The notes beneath the pieces were generated by a model, which had not been told where the DNA came from, did no database searches, and was given only the letters and a program-made list of their open reading frames with translations. The translations under genes and the position numbers were made by a program. DNA of 64,000 bases from Actinomycetospora straminea (GTDB taxonomy: Bacteria; Actinomycetota; Actinomycetes; Mycobacteriales; Pseudonocardiaceae), in contig NZ_JAQZAN010000001.1 in NCBI RefSeq assembly GCF_028737255.1, forward strand, positions 124,001 through 188,000. The letters run 5' to 3'. Of this stretch, positions 16,281-24,598 are shown piece by piece; positions within the stretch are counted from its first letter, which is position 1; every line of letters starts with the position of its first letter.

Positions 16281-16808
16281 TCAGCCCTCGGAGCGGCGAC
16301 GGCGCGCGGCCACGCCGCCCAGCGCGCCGGCCCCGGCCAGGGCGAGCGCGCCGGCGCCGATGAGGCCCGCGTGCTCGACGCCCGAGGTCGAGCCGCCGCC
16401 GGTGGCCACGCCGCCCGAGGGGGTCTGGCTCGCGCCGCCACCCGAGCCCGAGCCGCTGCCCGAACCCGAACCGCTGCCGGAACCCGAGCCGCTGCCCGAC
16501 CCGTCCTGCGACCCCGAGCCGTCGGCGTTCGTCCCGCCCGGCGCGCCGGTGCCCCCGGCGCCGCCAGCACCGGGCGCGGTACCCGCACCCGGCTGCCCCG
16601 CCGCACCCGGCTGCCCCGCCGCACCCGGCGCGCCCGGCGCACCGGGCTGTCCGGCGCCCGGCTGCCCCTGGCCCGCGGCGGCGCTCGGCTGCCCGGCCGG
16701 CGCCGGGGCCGCCGGCTGCTCCTGCGAGCAGCCGGCGAGGACGCCGAGCGAGAGGGCGCCGGCGAGCGCCGGTGCCCAGAGCAGGCGTGTCGTGTTCCTG
16801 GAGATCAC
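16281..16808 (-). CDS. Low-complexity lipoprotein with C-terminal membrane anchor
   Basis: A 175-residue exported protein: signal peptide with lipobox (SLGVLAGCSQ), a Pro/Gly/Ala-rich spacer (GAPGAPGAAGQPG), a run of about nine Gly-Ser pairs, and a C-terminal hydrophobic helix (GLIGAGALALAGAGALGG) ending AARRRRSEG. The C-terminus looks like a sortase sorting signal or tail anchor, but no LPXTG-like motif is present; instead there is SGGVATGGGSTSGVEHAG. It lies just upstream of a sortase on the same strand, so a sortase link is possible but unproven. GTG 16808 follows GGGAGGGG. Confidence 0.7.
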   Translation of the reverse strand: MISRNTTRLLWAPALAGALSLGVLAGCSQEQPAAPAPAGQPSAAAGQGQPGAGQPGAPGAPGAAGQPGAAGQPGAGTAPGAGGAGGTGAPGGTNADGSGSQDGSGSGSGSGSGSGSGSGSGSGGGASQTPSGGVATGGGSTSGVEHAGLIGAGALALAGAGALGGVAARRRRSEG

Positions 16809-16958
16809 GGATTCCCCTCCCGATGAGTCGCGGCACGCCAGCCCCCGACGGGGCGTGACGCGGTCGCGCAGACCCTTCCCGGCGCCCCCGCACCGCACAC
16901 CTCACCGGTCCAACGTGCTGCGACGAACGGCCGTGCACGACCGGTCGAACGGCCCGTC

Positions 16959-16979
16959 GTGATCGACTCCGTGGATCAC
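16959..16979. promoter_or_regulatory. Dyad upstream of the DUF5685 gene
   Basis: GTGATC-GACTCCGTG-GATCAC, ending 13 bases before the GTG at 16993. Operator-like symmetry; no other support. Confidence 0.3.
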
Positions 16980-16992
16980 TAGCGTCCTCGCG

Positions 16993-18126
16993 GTGCTCGG
17001 CATCGTGCGGCCCTGCCGCCACCACCTCCCGCCCGCGCTGCTCCGCCGGTGGGCGGCGCACCTCTGCGGGACGTGCCTGGCGCTGCGCGACGGGCACGGC
17101 CAGCTCGCCCGCACCGCGACGAACGTCGACGCCCTGCTGGTCTCGGTGCTCACCGCGGCCCAGACGACGACAGCCGGTCGGCACGATCGCCACGCCGGCC
17201 CCTGCCCCGCCCGCGGGATGCGCACCGCCACCGTCGTCGCGGGGGACGGGGCCCGGCTCGCCGCGCACGCCGCGCTGCTGCTCGCGGCCGGACACCTCGC
17301 GGACCACGTCGACGACCGCCAGGGCGTCCTGCGCCACCGGCCGGCGGCGGCGCTGACGCGGCGGGTCGCCGACCGGTGGAGCGCGCGGGCCCGCCCCACC
17401 GCCCCCGCGGGCTTCGACCCGTCCGCCCTGCTCGCGGTGCCGGCGCGCCAGCACGCCGTCGAGCACGCGGCCGGGCCGCTCACCCTCGACGAGGTCACCG
17501 CCCCGACCGCCGACGCGGTGGCCGCCGCCTTCGCGCACACCGCGGTCCTCGCCGGCCGCCCGGCCAACGCCGCGCCGCTGGCCCACGCCGGCGCCGCCTT
17601 CGGCCGGCTGGCGCACCTCCTGGACGCCCTCGAGGACCTCGACGACGACCGGCGCACCGGCCGCTGGAACCCGGTCGACGCCACCGGGGCCGGCGTGCCC
17701 GCCACCGCGGCCGCCGCGCGGGCGCAGGTCGCGACGCTCGGCGCCGCGCTGCCCGTCGTCGAGCTCCCCGACCCGCACGGCCTCGACGCCCGCCTCGCCC
17801 ACCGCCTCCTCGTCCACGAGACCGAGCGCGCCCTCGAGCGCACGTGCGTCCGGACGGAGCAGCCGTCCACCGACCACCCGCCGCAGCCCGGCGACGGCAC
17901 CCCGGGGCGCGGGCCGCGCGGGCTCGTCGGCGGCTGCGTCGCGGCGGCGGGCCTCTGCTGCACCGGGCAGCTCTGCTGCGCCGACCCGATCACGGGCCCG
18001 TGGAGCGGGCAGCCGCGGTCCAACCCCTGCGCGAGCTGCTGCGACTGCACGGAGTGCGGCTGCGACTGCTGCGACGGCTGCTCCGAGGGCGGCAGCTGTT
18101 GCGACTGCTGCTCCTGCGGCAACTGA
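16993..18126 (+). CDS. DUF5685 family protein with cysteine-rich tail
   Basis: A 377-residue protein with the typical start LGIVRPCRHHLPPALLRRWA and HLCGTCLALRDGHGQLAR, then GPCPARGMRT and a helical body with LAHLLDALEDLDDDRRTGRW (an acidic motif that could bind a metal). From GGC at about residue 310 onward there are 19 cysteines in about 65 residues (CCDC, CGCDCC, CCDCCSC), plausibly a metal cluster. This recalls DUF5685 proteins encoded near regulators in actinomycetes; the biochemical role is unknown. GTG 16993 is the natural start at the conserved LGIVRPCRH. Confidence 0.82.
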   Translation: MLGIVRPCRHHLPPALLRRWAAHLCGTCLALRDGHGQLARTATNVDALLVSVLTAAQTTTAGRHDRHAGPCPARGMRTATVVAGDGARLAAHAALLLAAGHLADHVDDRQGVLRHRPAAALTRRVADRWSARARPTAPAGFDPSALLAVPARQHAVEHAAGPLTLDEVTAPTADAVAAAFAHTAVLAGRPANAAPLAHAGAAFGRLAHLLDALEDLDDDRRTGRWNPVDATGAGVPATAAAARAQVATLGAALPVVELPDPHGLDARLAHRLLVHETERALERTCVRTEQPSTDHPPQPGDGTPGRGPRGLVGGCVAAAGLCCTGQLCCADPITGPWSGQPRSNPCASCCDCTECGCDCCDGCSEGGSCCDCCSCGN

Positions 18127-18283
18127 CGGCACGGGTCCCGACGAACGGGCGAACTCGCGCGCCGAAGGGGCGACCCGCCGTTCCCGACCCGCTCCCGCAC
18201 CGTTGGACCCGTCCGGGTGATGCTGACCCGCGTCCCCCGCGCACCCGGCGGGCACCGACCACGAGCGGAGGCACGAGGAGCGC

Positions 18284-20194
18284 ATGTCGCAGGCGACGCT
18301 GGTGGCCGGGCGGTACCAGCTCGGCCCGAGCCTGGGCCGTGGCGGCATGGCGGACGTGCACGCTGGCCACGACGTGCGGCTGGGGCGCGAGGTCGCGATC
18401 AAGGTGCTCCGCGCGGACCTCGCCCGCGACCCCTCGTTCCGCCTGCGCTTCGAGCGCGAGGCGCAGAACGTCGCCTCGCTGAACCACCCCGGGATCGTCG
18501 CGGTCTACGACACGGGCGAGGTGGCGGCGGAGGGCATCGGCCTCCCGTACATCGTCATGGAGTACGTCAGCGGCTCCACGCTGCGCGACCTCCTGCGCGC
18601 CCACGGGCCGATGCCGCCCGAGCGTGCCTGCGCGGTGACGGCCGACGTCTGCGCGGCGCTGGGCTTCAGCCACGAGCACGGCGTCGTGCACCGCGACGTC
18701 AAGCCGGCCAACATCATGATCACGCCGGGCGACGTCGTGAAGGTGATGGACTTCGGCATCGCCCGCGCCCTCACCGAGACCGGCCCGGCGCTGACCGGCG
18801 ACATGGTCATCGGCACCGCGCAGTACCTCTCGCCGGAACAGGGGCTCGGGCAGGAGGTCGACGCCCGCGCGGATGTCTACGCCGCCGGGTGCGTGCTCTT
18901 CGAGCTGCTCACCGGCGAGCCGCCGTTCACCGGCGACAGCCCGGTCGCGATCGTTTACCAGCACGTGCGGGAGGACCCGCCGCTGGTCGCGACGCTCGCC
19001 CCGTCCGGGACCGACATCCCGACCGAGCTCGAGGCCGTCGTGCGCCGGGCGATGGCGAAGAACCCCGACAACCGCTACGAGACCGCCGCCGACATGCGCG
19101 CGGACCTCCTGCGGGTCCTCGCCGGCGAGCGCCCGGACGCGCCCGCCGTGCTCGCCGAGCACGAGCGCCTCAGCGGCGGGGACAGCGGCGGCGGGACCGA
19201 CCCGGGCCGGCGGCGGGCGCGGGGCGGCCGGGCCGGCGCCCACGAGGACACCGCCGAGACGGTCCTGACCCCCGAGCTCGCGCGCGGCGGCCACCGCGGC
19301 ACGCGGACCGGCGCGCACGCGGCCGCCGGGTCGTCGCGGCGGCGCGGACGTCTCGTGGCGGTCGTGGCCCTGCTCGTGGTGCTGCTCGGCGGCGCCGGGT
19401 GGTGGGCGCTCGGCCCCTCGGACAGCGAGGTGCCGCGCCTGGTCGGGCTCACCCGCGGCGAGGCCGAGCGGACCCTCGCCGACGCCGGCCTCGCGGCGAT
19501 CGTCGTGCCGACGGCCTCGCCGCCCGAGCAGGTCGACCGGGTCGTCGCGGTGACCCCGGACGTCGGGGCGCGGGTCGAGGAGGCGTCGCCGGTCACGCTG
19601 CGGGTCGGGCGCGGGCCGGGCCTGGTGCAGGTCCCGCTGCTCGTGGGCCGCAGCCCGGAGGCCGCGCGCGTGGCGGCGGAGGGCGCGGGCCTCGTGCTCA
19701 CCCCGGTACCCCGCCTGCGCGAGACCGACGACCCCACCGAGGTGGGCCAGGTCGTCGGCCAGGACCCGGTGCCCGGCTCCCTGCGCCCCGCGGGCGGTGC
19801 GATCGAGCTGACCATCGGCCAACGACGGGCGACGCTGCAGGTGCCCGACGTCGTGGGGCGCTCGCAGGCCTCGGCAGAGGCGACGCTCGAGGGCGTGGGC
19901 CTGGAGGTCTCGGTGCGCGAGGTCGACGGCGGCGGCGCGGCCGGCACCGTCGTGGCCCTGACGCCCGGCGTGGGCACCGCGGTGCCGCGCGGCAGCACGG
20001 TGACCCTGGACGTCGCGCGCGCCGGGTCGTCGTCGGGCAGCGGCGACGGGTCCGGTGAGGGCGTCGACGGCTCCGGGACGGGCGACGCCGAGGGCGGCGC
20101 GGCCGGCGACACCGGCGCCGGCGAGACCGGCGACACCGCCGACGACACCGGCGCGGGGCAGGACGACGGGTTCTTCGACGATCTGTTCGGCTGA
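18284..20194 (+). CDS. Transmembrane Ser/Thr protein kinase with three PASTA domains (PknB-like)
   Basis: A 636-residue receptor kinase. Kinase domain about 8-275: glycine loop GRGGMADVHAGHD, Lys in VAIKVL, catalytic loop HRDVKPANI (about 136), DFG (about 156), and SPEQ in the activation segment (AQYLSPEQGL). A basic linker follows, then a transmembrane helix at about 356-376 (VVALLVVLLGGAGWW), then three extracellular PASTA repeats starting VPRLVGLTRGEAERTL, VPLLVGRSPEAARVAA and VPDVVGRSQASAEATL. The tail is Gly/Asp/Ser-rich. PASTA kinases sense peptidoglycan or lipid II and control growth and wall synthesis. Not in the usual pknB/pbpA/rodA cluster. Confidence 0.93.
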   Translation: MSQATLVAGRYQLGPSLGRGGMADVHAGHDVRLGREVAIKVLRADLARDPSFRLRFEREAQNVASLNHPGIVAVYDTGEVAAEGIGLPYIVMEYVSGSTLRDLLRAHGPMPPERACAVTADVCAALGFSHEHGVVHRDVKPANIMITPGDVVKVMDFGIARALTETGPALTGDMVIGTAQYLSPEQGLGQEVDARADVYAAGCVLFELLTGEPPFTGDSPVAIVYQHVREDPPLVATLAPSGTDIPTELEAVVRRAMAKNPDNRYETAADMRADLLRVLAGERPDAPAVLAEHERLSGGDSGGGTDPGRRRARGGRAGAHEDTAETVLTPELARGGHRGTRTGAHAAAGSSRRRGRLVAVVALLVVLLGGAGWWALGPSDSEVPRLVGLTRGEAERTLADAGLAAIVVPTASPPEQVDRVVAVTPDVGARVEEASPVTLRVGRGPGLVQVPLLVGRSPEAARVAAEGAGLVLTPVPRLRETDDPTEVGQVVGQDPVPGSLRPAGGAIELTIGQRRATLQVPDVVGRSQASAEATLEGVGLEVSVREVDGGGAAGTVVALTPGVGTAVPRGSTVTLDVARAGSSSGSGDGSGEGVDGSGTGDAEGGAAGDTGAGETGDTADDTGAGQDDGFFDDLFG

Positions 20195-20225
20195 CCGGGG
20201 ACGGGTGCTGACGCACGGCCCCTAT

Positions 20226-20239
20226 CGGCCGATCGGCCG
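20226..20239. promoter_or_regulatory. Perfect 14-bp palindrome
   Basis: CGGCCGATCGGCCG, 32 bases after the kinase stop and about 100 bases before the next small gene. Could be an operator or a short hairpin. Confidence 0.3.
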
Positions 20240-20341
20240 CGACCTGGAGTCCACCGGTCGGCCCATCAAGAACCGCCGCGCGGCGCTCGATGCAGAGGGT
20301 GACAGCACGTCGGCCCGTCGCACCGAGGGACGTGATCCACG

Positions 20342-20671
20342 ATGTTCCGCCGCTCGACCACCACCACCCGCACCCGCCGCTCCACCGCTCTGCGCGCCGA
20401 CGTCGTCGACATCAAGCAGGAGGACGCCGGGCCCCGCCACACCCGCCGCGCGAAGCAGCGCCGGGCCGTCGACGACGCGGCGCTGCAGGCGCGTCTCGAC
20501 CGGGTGCACCGCCGCCTCGCCGAGGTCGGCGCGGTCCGGGTCACGGGGGGTGCGCACGTCATCGGCAACGAGGACGCCCGCCGCGACCCGCTGACCCGCC
20601 CCTTCGCGGCCGTCGACGGGGTCCCGGCCGCGCGCCGGTCGCACACCGCGCCGCTGCCGCGTCCCGCCTAG
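20342..20671 (+). CDS. Small basic protein of unknown function
   Basis: A 109-residue Arg/Thr-rich protein. The start has RRSTTTTRTRRST, the middle a likely helix (RRAVDDAALQARLDRVHRRLAEVG), then GAHVIGNEDARRDPLTRPF. The helix resembles the charged segments of the proteins at 551-775 and 60090-60566 (AARLSRAQRR type), weakly. A GAGGGA lies rather far (about 12 bases) before the ATG. No known family. Confidence 0.5.
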   Translation: MFRRSTTTTRTRRSTALRADVVDIKQEDAGPRHTRRAKQRRAVDDAALQARLDRVHRRLAEVGAVRVTGGAHVIGNEDARRDPLTRPFAAVDGVPAARRSHTAPLPRPA

Positions 20672-20697
20672 CGCGGGCGTCGCTCACCCTCGGTGAT

Positions 20698-20788
20698 GGT
20701 TCGCCGCGATTATCGCGAACCCCCTGGCTGAGGTCTTCTCGCGAACACACACTGTCACCGCTCGGGCGGCTAGCCCGGGCGCGGTGAC
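20698..20788. terminator. Two hairpins ahead of the FHA gene
   Basis: First, GGTTCGC / GCGAACC at 20698-20721 around an AT-containing loop (CGCGATTATC). Second, a compound stem at 20754-20788: outer GTCACCGC / GCGGTGAC with inner CGGGC / GCCCG. They lie between the gene ending at 20671 and the FHA gene at 20830, so they may end upstream transcription or serve as operators. Confidence 0.45.
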
Positions 20789-20829
20789 GTCGTCGGGCCC
20801 TGGCGCCCGACCCGCGAGGAGGAGGAAGC

Positions 20830-21561
20830 GTGCACCCCGTGGAGCCCGTGCCCCGGCCGGCCGCCGGTCGCCGCCCCGCGCGCGGGCGGGCGCTCACGGT
20901 GCCGCAGCTCGAGCTCACCCACGGTGACCAGCGCCTGGTGGTGCCGACCGGCCGGGCCCTGACGATCGGGCGGGACGAGGCCGCGGGGTTCCAGGTGGTG
21001 CACCCCCTCGTCTCCCGGGTGCACGCCGAGCTCCGCCCGCTGCCGACGGGCTGGGAGCTGGTCGACCGGAGCCAGAACGGCCTCTACGTCGGCGGGGAGC
21101 GGCTCCAGCAGCTGCGCCTGTCGCCCGGCTCGACCCCGCGGCTGACGCTCACGCTCGGTGTCGGCGGCCCCGAGGTCCGCCTCGTCCTGCGGGCCGTGGG
21201 GCGGACCCCGGGGCCCCGCCCGTGCCGATGCTCGCCCCGGCGTCCCGGCCCGTCCTCCCGCCCGTCTCGCCCGTCGCCACCCCCTCGAGGGGGATCCCCT
21301 CCGCCGCCACCCAGCGCCTCGGCACCCCGGGCCGGGGCACGCCCGCCGTCGACGCCCCCGCGCCGTCCGGGCCCAGCAACCAGGGCCGCTTCTCGGCGGT
21401 GCACCGCCTCCCCTCCGCGCCACTGCCCCGGGAGGGCACCTCGCCCGCGGGGACCCCGGCCCCTGGGACCCCGCCCGGCGGGCGCATCCGCATCGGCCGC
21501 GAGACCGACAACGACGTCGTCGTCCACGATCTGCTCGTCTCGCGGCACCACGCCGAGCTGA
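20830..21561 (+). CDS. FHA domain segment, probably split from the following FHA-ABC gene by a frameshift
   Basis: The GTG at 20830 follows GAGGAGGAGG. The first 130 residues contain a clear FHA domain (LTIGRDEAAGFQVVHPLVSR, VHAELRPL, LVDRSQNGLYVGGERL). After about 21200 the frame becomes an Arg/Pro/Ser string typical of out-of-frame reading, while the next frame continues with a sensible linker. FHA domains bind phosphothreonine, so kinase input is expected. Either a frameshift separates one two-FHA transporter protein or this is a stand-alone FHA protein with a nonsense tail. Confidence 0.6.
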   Translation: MHPVEPVPRPAAGRRPARGRALTVPQLELTHGDQRLVVPTGRALTIGRDEAAGFQVVHPLVSRVHAELRPLPTGWELVDRSQNGLYVGGERLQQLRLSPGSTPRLTLTLGVGGPEVRLVLRAVGRTPGPRPCRCSPRRPGPSSRPSRPSPPPRGGSPPPPPSASAPRAGARPPSTPPRRPGPATRAASRRCTASPPRHCPGRAPRPRGPRPLGPRPAGASASAARPTTTSSSTICSSRGTTPS

Positions 21562-23459
21562 TCGCCGACGGCGCGGGTGGTTGGGAGCTGGTCGACCTCG
21601 GCAGCCCGAACGGCACCTACGTCGACGGCCGGCGCATCCGCCGCGTCCCGCTGCGCCCCGGGATGCTCGTCGGTATCGGGCACGCGCTGTTCCACCTCGA
21701 GGCCGGGGCGGACGGTGTCCGGCTCGTCGAGCGCGAGGACGCCGGGGCGATCGCCTTCCGCGCGCAGGACCTCGTGGTGCGCACCGCCAAGGGCCGCACC
21801 CTGCTCGACGGTGTCGGGTTCGCGCTGGAGGAGAACAGCCTCCTCGCGGTGGTCGGGCCGTCGGGGGCGGGGAAGTCGACGCTGCTGCGCGCGCTGACCG
21901 GGTTCCGGCCCGCCGACGAGGGCGTGGTCACCTACGCCGACCGCGACCTCTACGCCGACTACGACGAACTGCGCCAGCGCATCGGCCTGGTCCCCCAGGA
22001 CGACATCCTCCACCCCCAGCTCACCGTCCGGCGCGCGCTCGCCTACGCCGCCCGCCTGCGGTTCCCGTCGGACACCACCGCCGACGAGCGCGACCGCCGG
22101 ATCGACGAGGTGATCGGCGAGCTGGGGCTGACCGGGCAGGCCGACCAGCGCATCGACTCCCTCTCCGGCGGGCAGCGCAAACGCACCTCCGTGGCCCTCG
22201 AGCTGCTCACCCGCCCCTCGCTGCTCTTCCTCGACGAACCCACCAGCGGCCTCGACCCCGGCCTCGACAAATCGGTCATGCACACCCTGCGCGGCCTCGC
22301 CGACGACGGACGCACCGTCGTCGTGGTGACCCACAACGTCGCCCACCTCGACGTCTGCGACCGCCTCCTGCTCCTCGCCCCCGGCGGCACCGTCGCCTAC
22401 TTCGGACCACCCCAGGAAGCCCTCGCCCACTTCGGTGTCACCGACTTCGCCGACCTGTTCCTCCTGCTCGACCGCGACCAGCACGTCGACTGGGCCGACC
22501 GCTACCGCCGCTCCCCCCTCGGCGAGCGGTACATCGGCACCGCGCCGCCGTCGCGCGCGCCCGCGGGCCGCGGCCCCGCCCCGGTGGTGCCCGCGGCACC
22601 GCCGCCGCGCCAGCAGTCGGCGATCGCGCAGTTCGGGGTGCTCGCCCGGCGCTACCTCGCGGTGATCGCCGCCGACCGCCAGTACACGATCTTCATGGCG
22701 GCGCTGCCGCTGCTGCTGGCGGCGCTGTCGCACGCGCTGCCGGTGGACACGGGCCTGTCGCTCGCCGAACAGCTGCGCGGGGTGCCGGGCGCGCCGCAGA
22801 GCCTGCTCATGGTGTTCATCGTCGGAGCCGCGCTGATGGGGTCGGCGGCCTCGATCCGCGAGCTCGTCAAGGAACGCGAGATCTACCGCCGCGAGCGGGC
22901 GATCGGGCTCTCGCGCGCGGCCTACCTGCTCTCCAAGGTCGTCGTGCTCGCCGTCGTCACGGGCCTGCAGGCGGTGGTGCTGGGCGTGCTGGGGACGCTC
23001 GGGCGGCCGGGCCCCGACGAGGCCGTCGTCCTCGCCGACCCGCGCCTGGAGATCCTCGTGGCGATCGCCGCGACCACCGTCGCGAGCATGGCCGTCGGGC
23101 TCGCGGTGTCGGCGTGGATCGACAACGCCGACCGCGGGATGCCGCTGCTGGTGCTGCTGGCGATGCTGCAGTTCATCCTGTCCAGCGCGCTGCTGCCGAT
23201 CCAGGACAGCCCCGTGCTCGCCCAGCTGTCGTGGCTCGTGCCGGCCCGGTGGGGCTTCGCGCTCGGCGCCTCGACGATCGGCGTGCGCAGCGGGCCCGGC
23301 GCCCCGCCGCCCTACACCGACGCCGAGCCGCTGTGGGCCCACGACGCCGCCACCTGGCTCTTCGACCTCGGGGCGCTCGCCGGCGTGACCGTGCTCTTCG
23401 TCGTCGTCACGGCGCTCCTGCTGCGCCGCCTCGACCCGCGGGCCCGGCGGCCGCGATGA
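21222..23459 (+). CDS. FHA domain-ABC-2 transporter fusion (ABCG-like half transporter)
   Basis: A 745-residue protein in its open frame. Order: Pro/Ala/Thr linker (1-85), FHA domain (RIRIGRETDNDVVVHDLLVS, SPNGTYVDGRRI; about 88-150), ABC ATPase with Walker A VGPSGAGKST (about 211), Q-loop LVPQDD, signature LSGGQRKR (about 313), Walker B LLFLDEP (about 337) and the switch His (VTHN), then an ABC2 membrane domain from about 490 with six hydrophobic helices ending VTVLFVVVTALLLRRLDP. Similar to Mycobacterium Rv1747-type exporters, which are regulated by Ser/Thr kinases through FHA binding; in Rv1747 the substrate is a lipid-linked glycan. The gene at 20830 probably supplies a first FHA. Confidence 0.88.
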   Translation: MPMLAPASRPVLPPVSPVATPSRGIPSAATQRLGTPGRGTPAVDAPAPSGPSNQGRFSAVHRLPSAPLPREGTSPAGTPAPGTPPGGRIRIGRETDNDVVVHDLLVSRHHAELIADGAGGWELVDLGSPNGTYVDGRRIRRVPLRPGMLVGIGHALFHLEAGADGVRLVEREDAGAIAFRAQDLVVRTAKGRTLLDGVGFALEENSLLAVVGPSGAGKSTLLRALTGFRPADEGVVTYADRDLYADYDELRQRIGLVPQDDILHPQLTVRRALAYAARLRFPSDTTADERDRRIDEVIGELGLTGQADQRIDSLSGGQRKRTSVALELLTRPSLLFLDEPTSGLDPGLDKSVMHTLRGLADDGRTVVVVTHNVAHLDVCDRLLLLAPGGTVAYFGPPQEALAHFGVTDFADLFLLLDRDQHVDWADRYRRSPLGERYIGTAPPSRAPAGRGPAPVVPAAPPPRQQSAIAQFGVLARRYLAVIAADRQYTIFMAALPLLLAALSHALPVDTGLSLAEQLRGVPGAPQSLLMVFIVGAALMGSAASIRELVKEREIYRRERAIGLSRAAYLLSKVVVLAVVTGLQAVVLGVLGTLGRPGPDEAVVLADPRLEILVAIAATTVASMAVGLAVSAWIDNADRGMPLLVLLAMLQFILSSALLPIQDSPVLAQLSWLVPARWGFALGASTIGVRSGPGAPPPYTDAEPLWAHDAATWLFDLGALAGVTVLFVVVTALLLRRLDPRARRPR

Positions 23460-24451
23460 GCACCCCGACGACCGCGCGGCCGGGCCGGATCGCGGTCCGC
23501 GTCGTCCCGCGCGGTGGCACGGTCGAGCCGGCGGTGTCGACGGTGTCGGCGGTGTCGGCGGTGTCGGCGGTGTCGGCGGTGTCGGCGGTGTCGGCGGTGT
23601 CGGCGGTGTCGGCCGAGCCCGCCGTCGCGGCCCGGCCCGGCGTGTCCGCCGCACCGGCCGAGCCGTCGCCGCCGGCCGTGCCGGTCGCGCCCGCGACCCC
23701 CCGCTACGTCCCCGTGGCCGACGGCGGGCCCGCGCTCGGCGCCGCCGTGCCGGCGCCACGCCCGCCGACGTCGCCGCGCGTCACGGCCGCCCCCACGGGC
23801 CCGCCCACCGCTCCGCCGACCGCACCGCCCGCTCCCCGCCCCGCGCCACGTCCGCGGCCGCGCCGGCGGGCGTCCGCGGTGCTGCTCGGGTTCGTGGTCG
23901 GCCTGGTGATCGGGCTGCTCGGGGTGGCCGCGATGCTCGCCGTCGTCGGCTGGCCGCCCGGGGCCGCCGGTACCGACCGTGCCGCCCCCGACGCCGCGCC
24001 CGTGCCCGCGCTGCCGGGGCGGCTCGCCGCCGCGTTCCCCGACCTCACCGTCCTCGGCAGCGCCTGCACGACCTATCCTCCGAGCGCCGCCGAGTACGTG
24101 ACCTCGACCGGCGCCCGCCCCCTCGCGGTCGTCCGCTGCGACCACGGTGCGGCGGTGCCGGGCGGCTACGTCTACTACACGGAGTGGCCGACCGTCGCCG
24201 ACGCCGTGCAGTGGCAGAACGACCAGGTGCGGTGGGGTCCGAGCATCGACGGCGCGGTCCAGTGGCGCGACGGCGGCGGGCAGCTCCAGGGACCGTGGCA
24301 CACCCGCGCGGCCGCCGACGGCACGGTCTACGCCACCGCCGCCTACGCCGAACGGCCGTACTCCTTCGACGTGGTCACCCGTTCGCCGCAGGACGCCCAG
24401 CGCATGCGGTCCGCGCTCCACCTGCGGCCCGCGACGGAAGTCCCGGGCTGA
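23456..24451 (+). CDS. Single-pass membrane protein with extracellular domain shared with the following kinase
   Basis: A 331-residue protein coupled to the transporter by an ATGA overlap. It has a (VSA)8 repeat at about 30-53, a Pro-rich cytoplasmic region, one helix at about 140-163 (VLLGFVVGLVIGLLGVAAML), and an outer domain with a possible disulfide (Cys in GSACTTYPPS and in VRCDHGAA). The segment GGGQLQGPWHTRAAADGTVY, then ATAAYAERPYSFDVVTRS, aligns with GGVEQGPLYTAERDGTVYST, then GIYSGLNYSWEIRTST of the kinase at 24599. Probably a partner or sensor of the ABC exporter. No enzymatic motif seen. Confidence 0.75.
   Translation: MSTPTTARPGRIAVRVVPRGGTVEPAVSTVSAVSAVSAVSAVSAVSAVSAVSAEPAVAARPGVSAAPAEPSPPAVPVAPATPRYVPVADGGPALGAAVPAPRPPTSPRVTAAPTGPPTAPPTAPPAPRPAPRPRPRRRASAVLLGFVVGLVIGLLGVAAMLAVVGWPPGAAGTDRAAPDAAPVPALPGRLAAAFPDLTVLGSACTTYPPSAAEYVTSTGARPLAVVRCDHGAAVPGGYVYYTEWPTVADAVQWQNDQVRWGPSIDGAVQWRDGGGQLQGPWHTRAAADGTVYATAAYAERPYSFDVVTRSPQDAQRMRSALHLRPATEVPG
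23534..23614. repeat. 9-nt minisatellite coding for VST-(VSA)8
   Basis: Nine units of GTGTCGGCG (first unit GTGTCGACG, last GTGTCGGCC), 81 bases, in frame within the membrane protein at 23456. Near-identical units suggest recent slippage and copy-number variation. Confidence 0.9.
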
Positions 24452-24452
24452 C

Positions 24453-24488
24453 GGTGACCCGAGCTGTCACCAAGAGTGAGGGAACTCT
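24453..24488. promoter_or_regulatory. Dyads upstream of the second kinase
   Basis: GGTGAC-CCGAGCT-GTCACC at 24453-24471, just after the stop of the membrane protein, and AGAGT-GAGGGA-ACTCT at 24473-24488. The first may be a weak terminator, the second operator-like. Confidence 0.3.
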
Positions 24489-24598
24489 GCGAAATGTGTG
24501 AGGGCTATGGCCTGCCTCGGGGGCATCGCACATACTCTCGGTGACTTTCACCCGGGCTGTCCGTCGCCCCGGTGAACCCCGATCCAGGAGAGCGCCGC

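Noticed and set aside
15115-18402. A 1095-codon open frame on the reverse strand
   Set aside because: Only the part up to 16173 (sortase) has sensible protein sequence; the remainder is antisense to the lipoprotein and DUF5685 genes and consists of Arg/Ala/Gly strings.
21158-24451. A 1097-codon forward frame through the transporter gene
   Set aside because: It is Arg/Pro/His-rich out-of-frame reading of the ABC gene; only the last third, from ATG 23456, is real.
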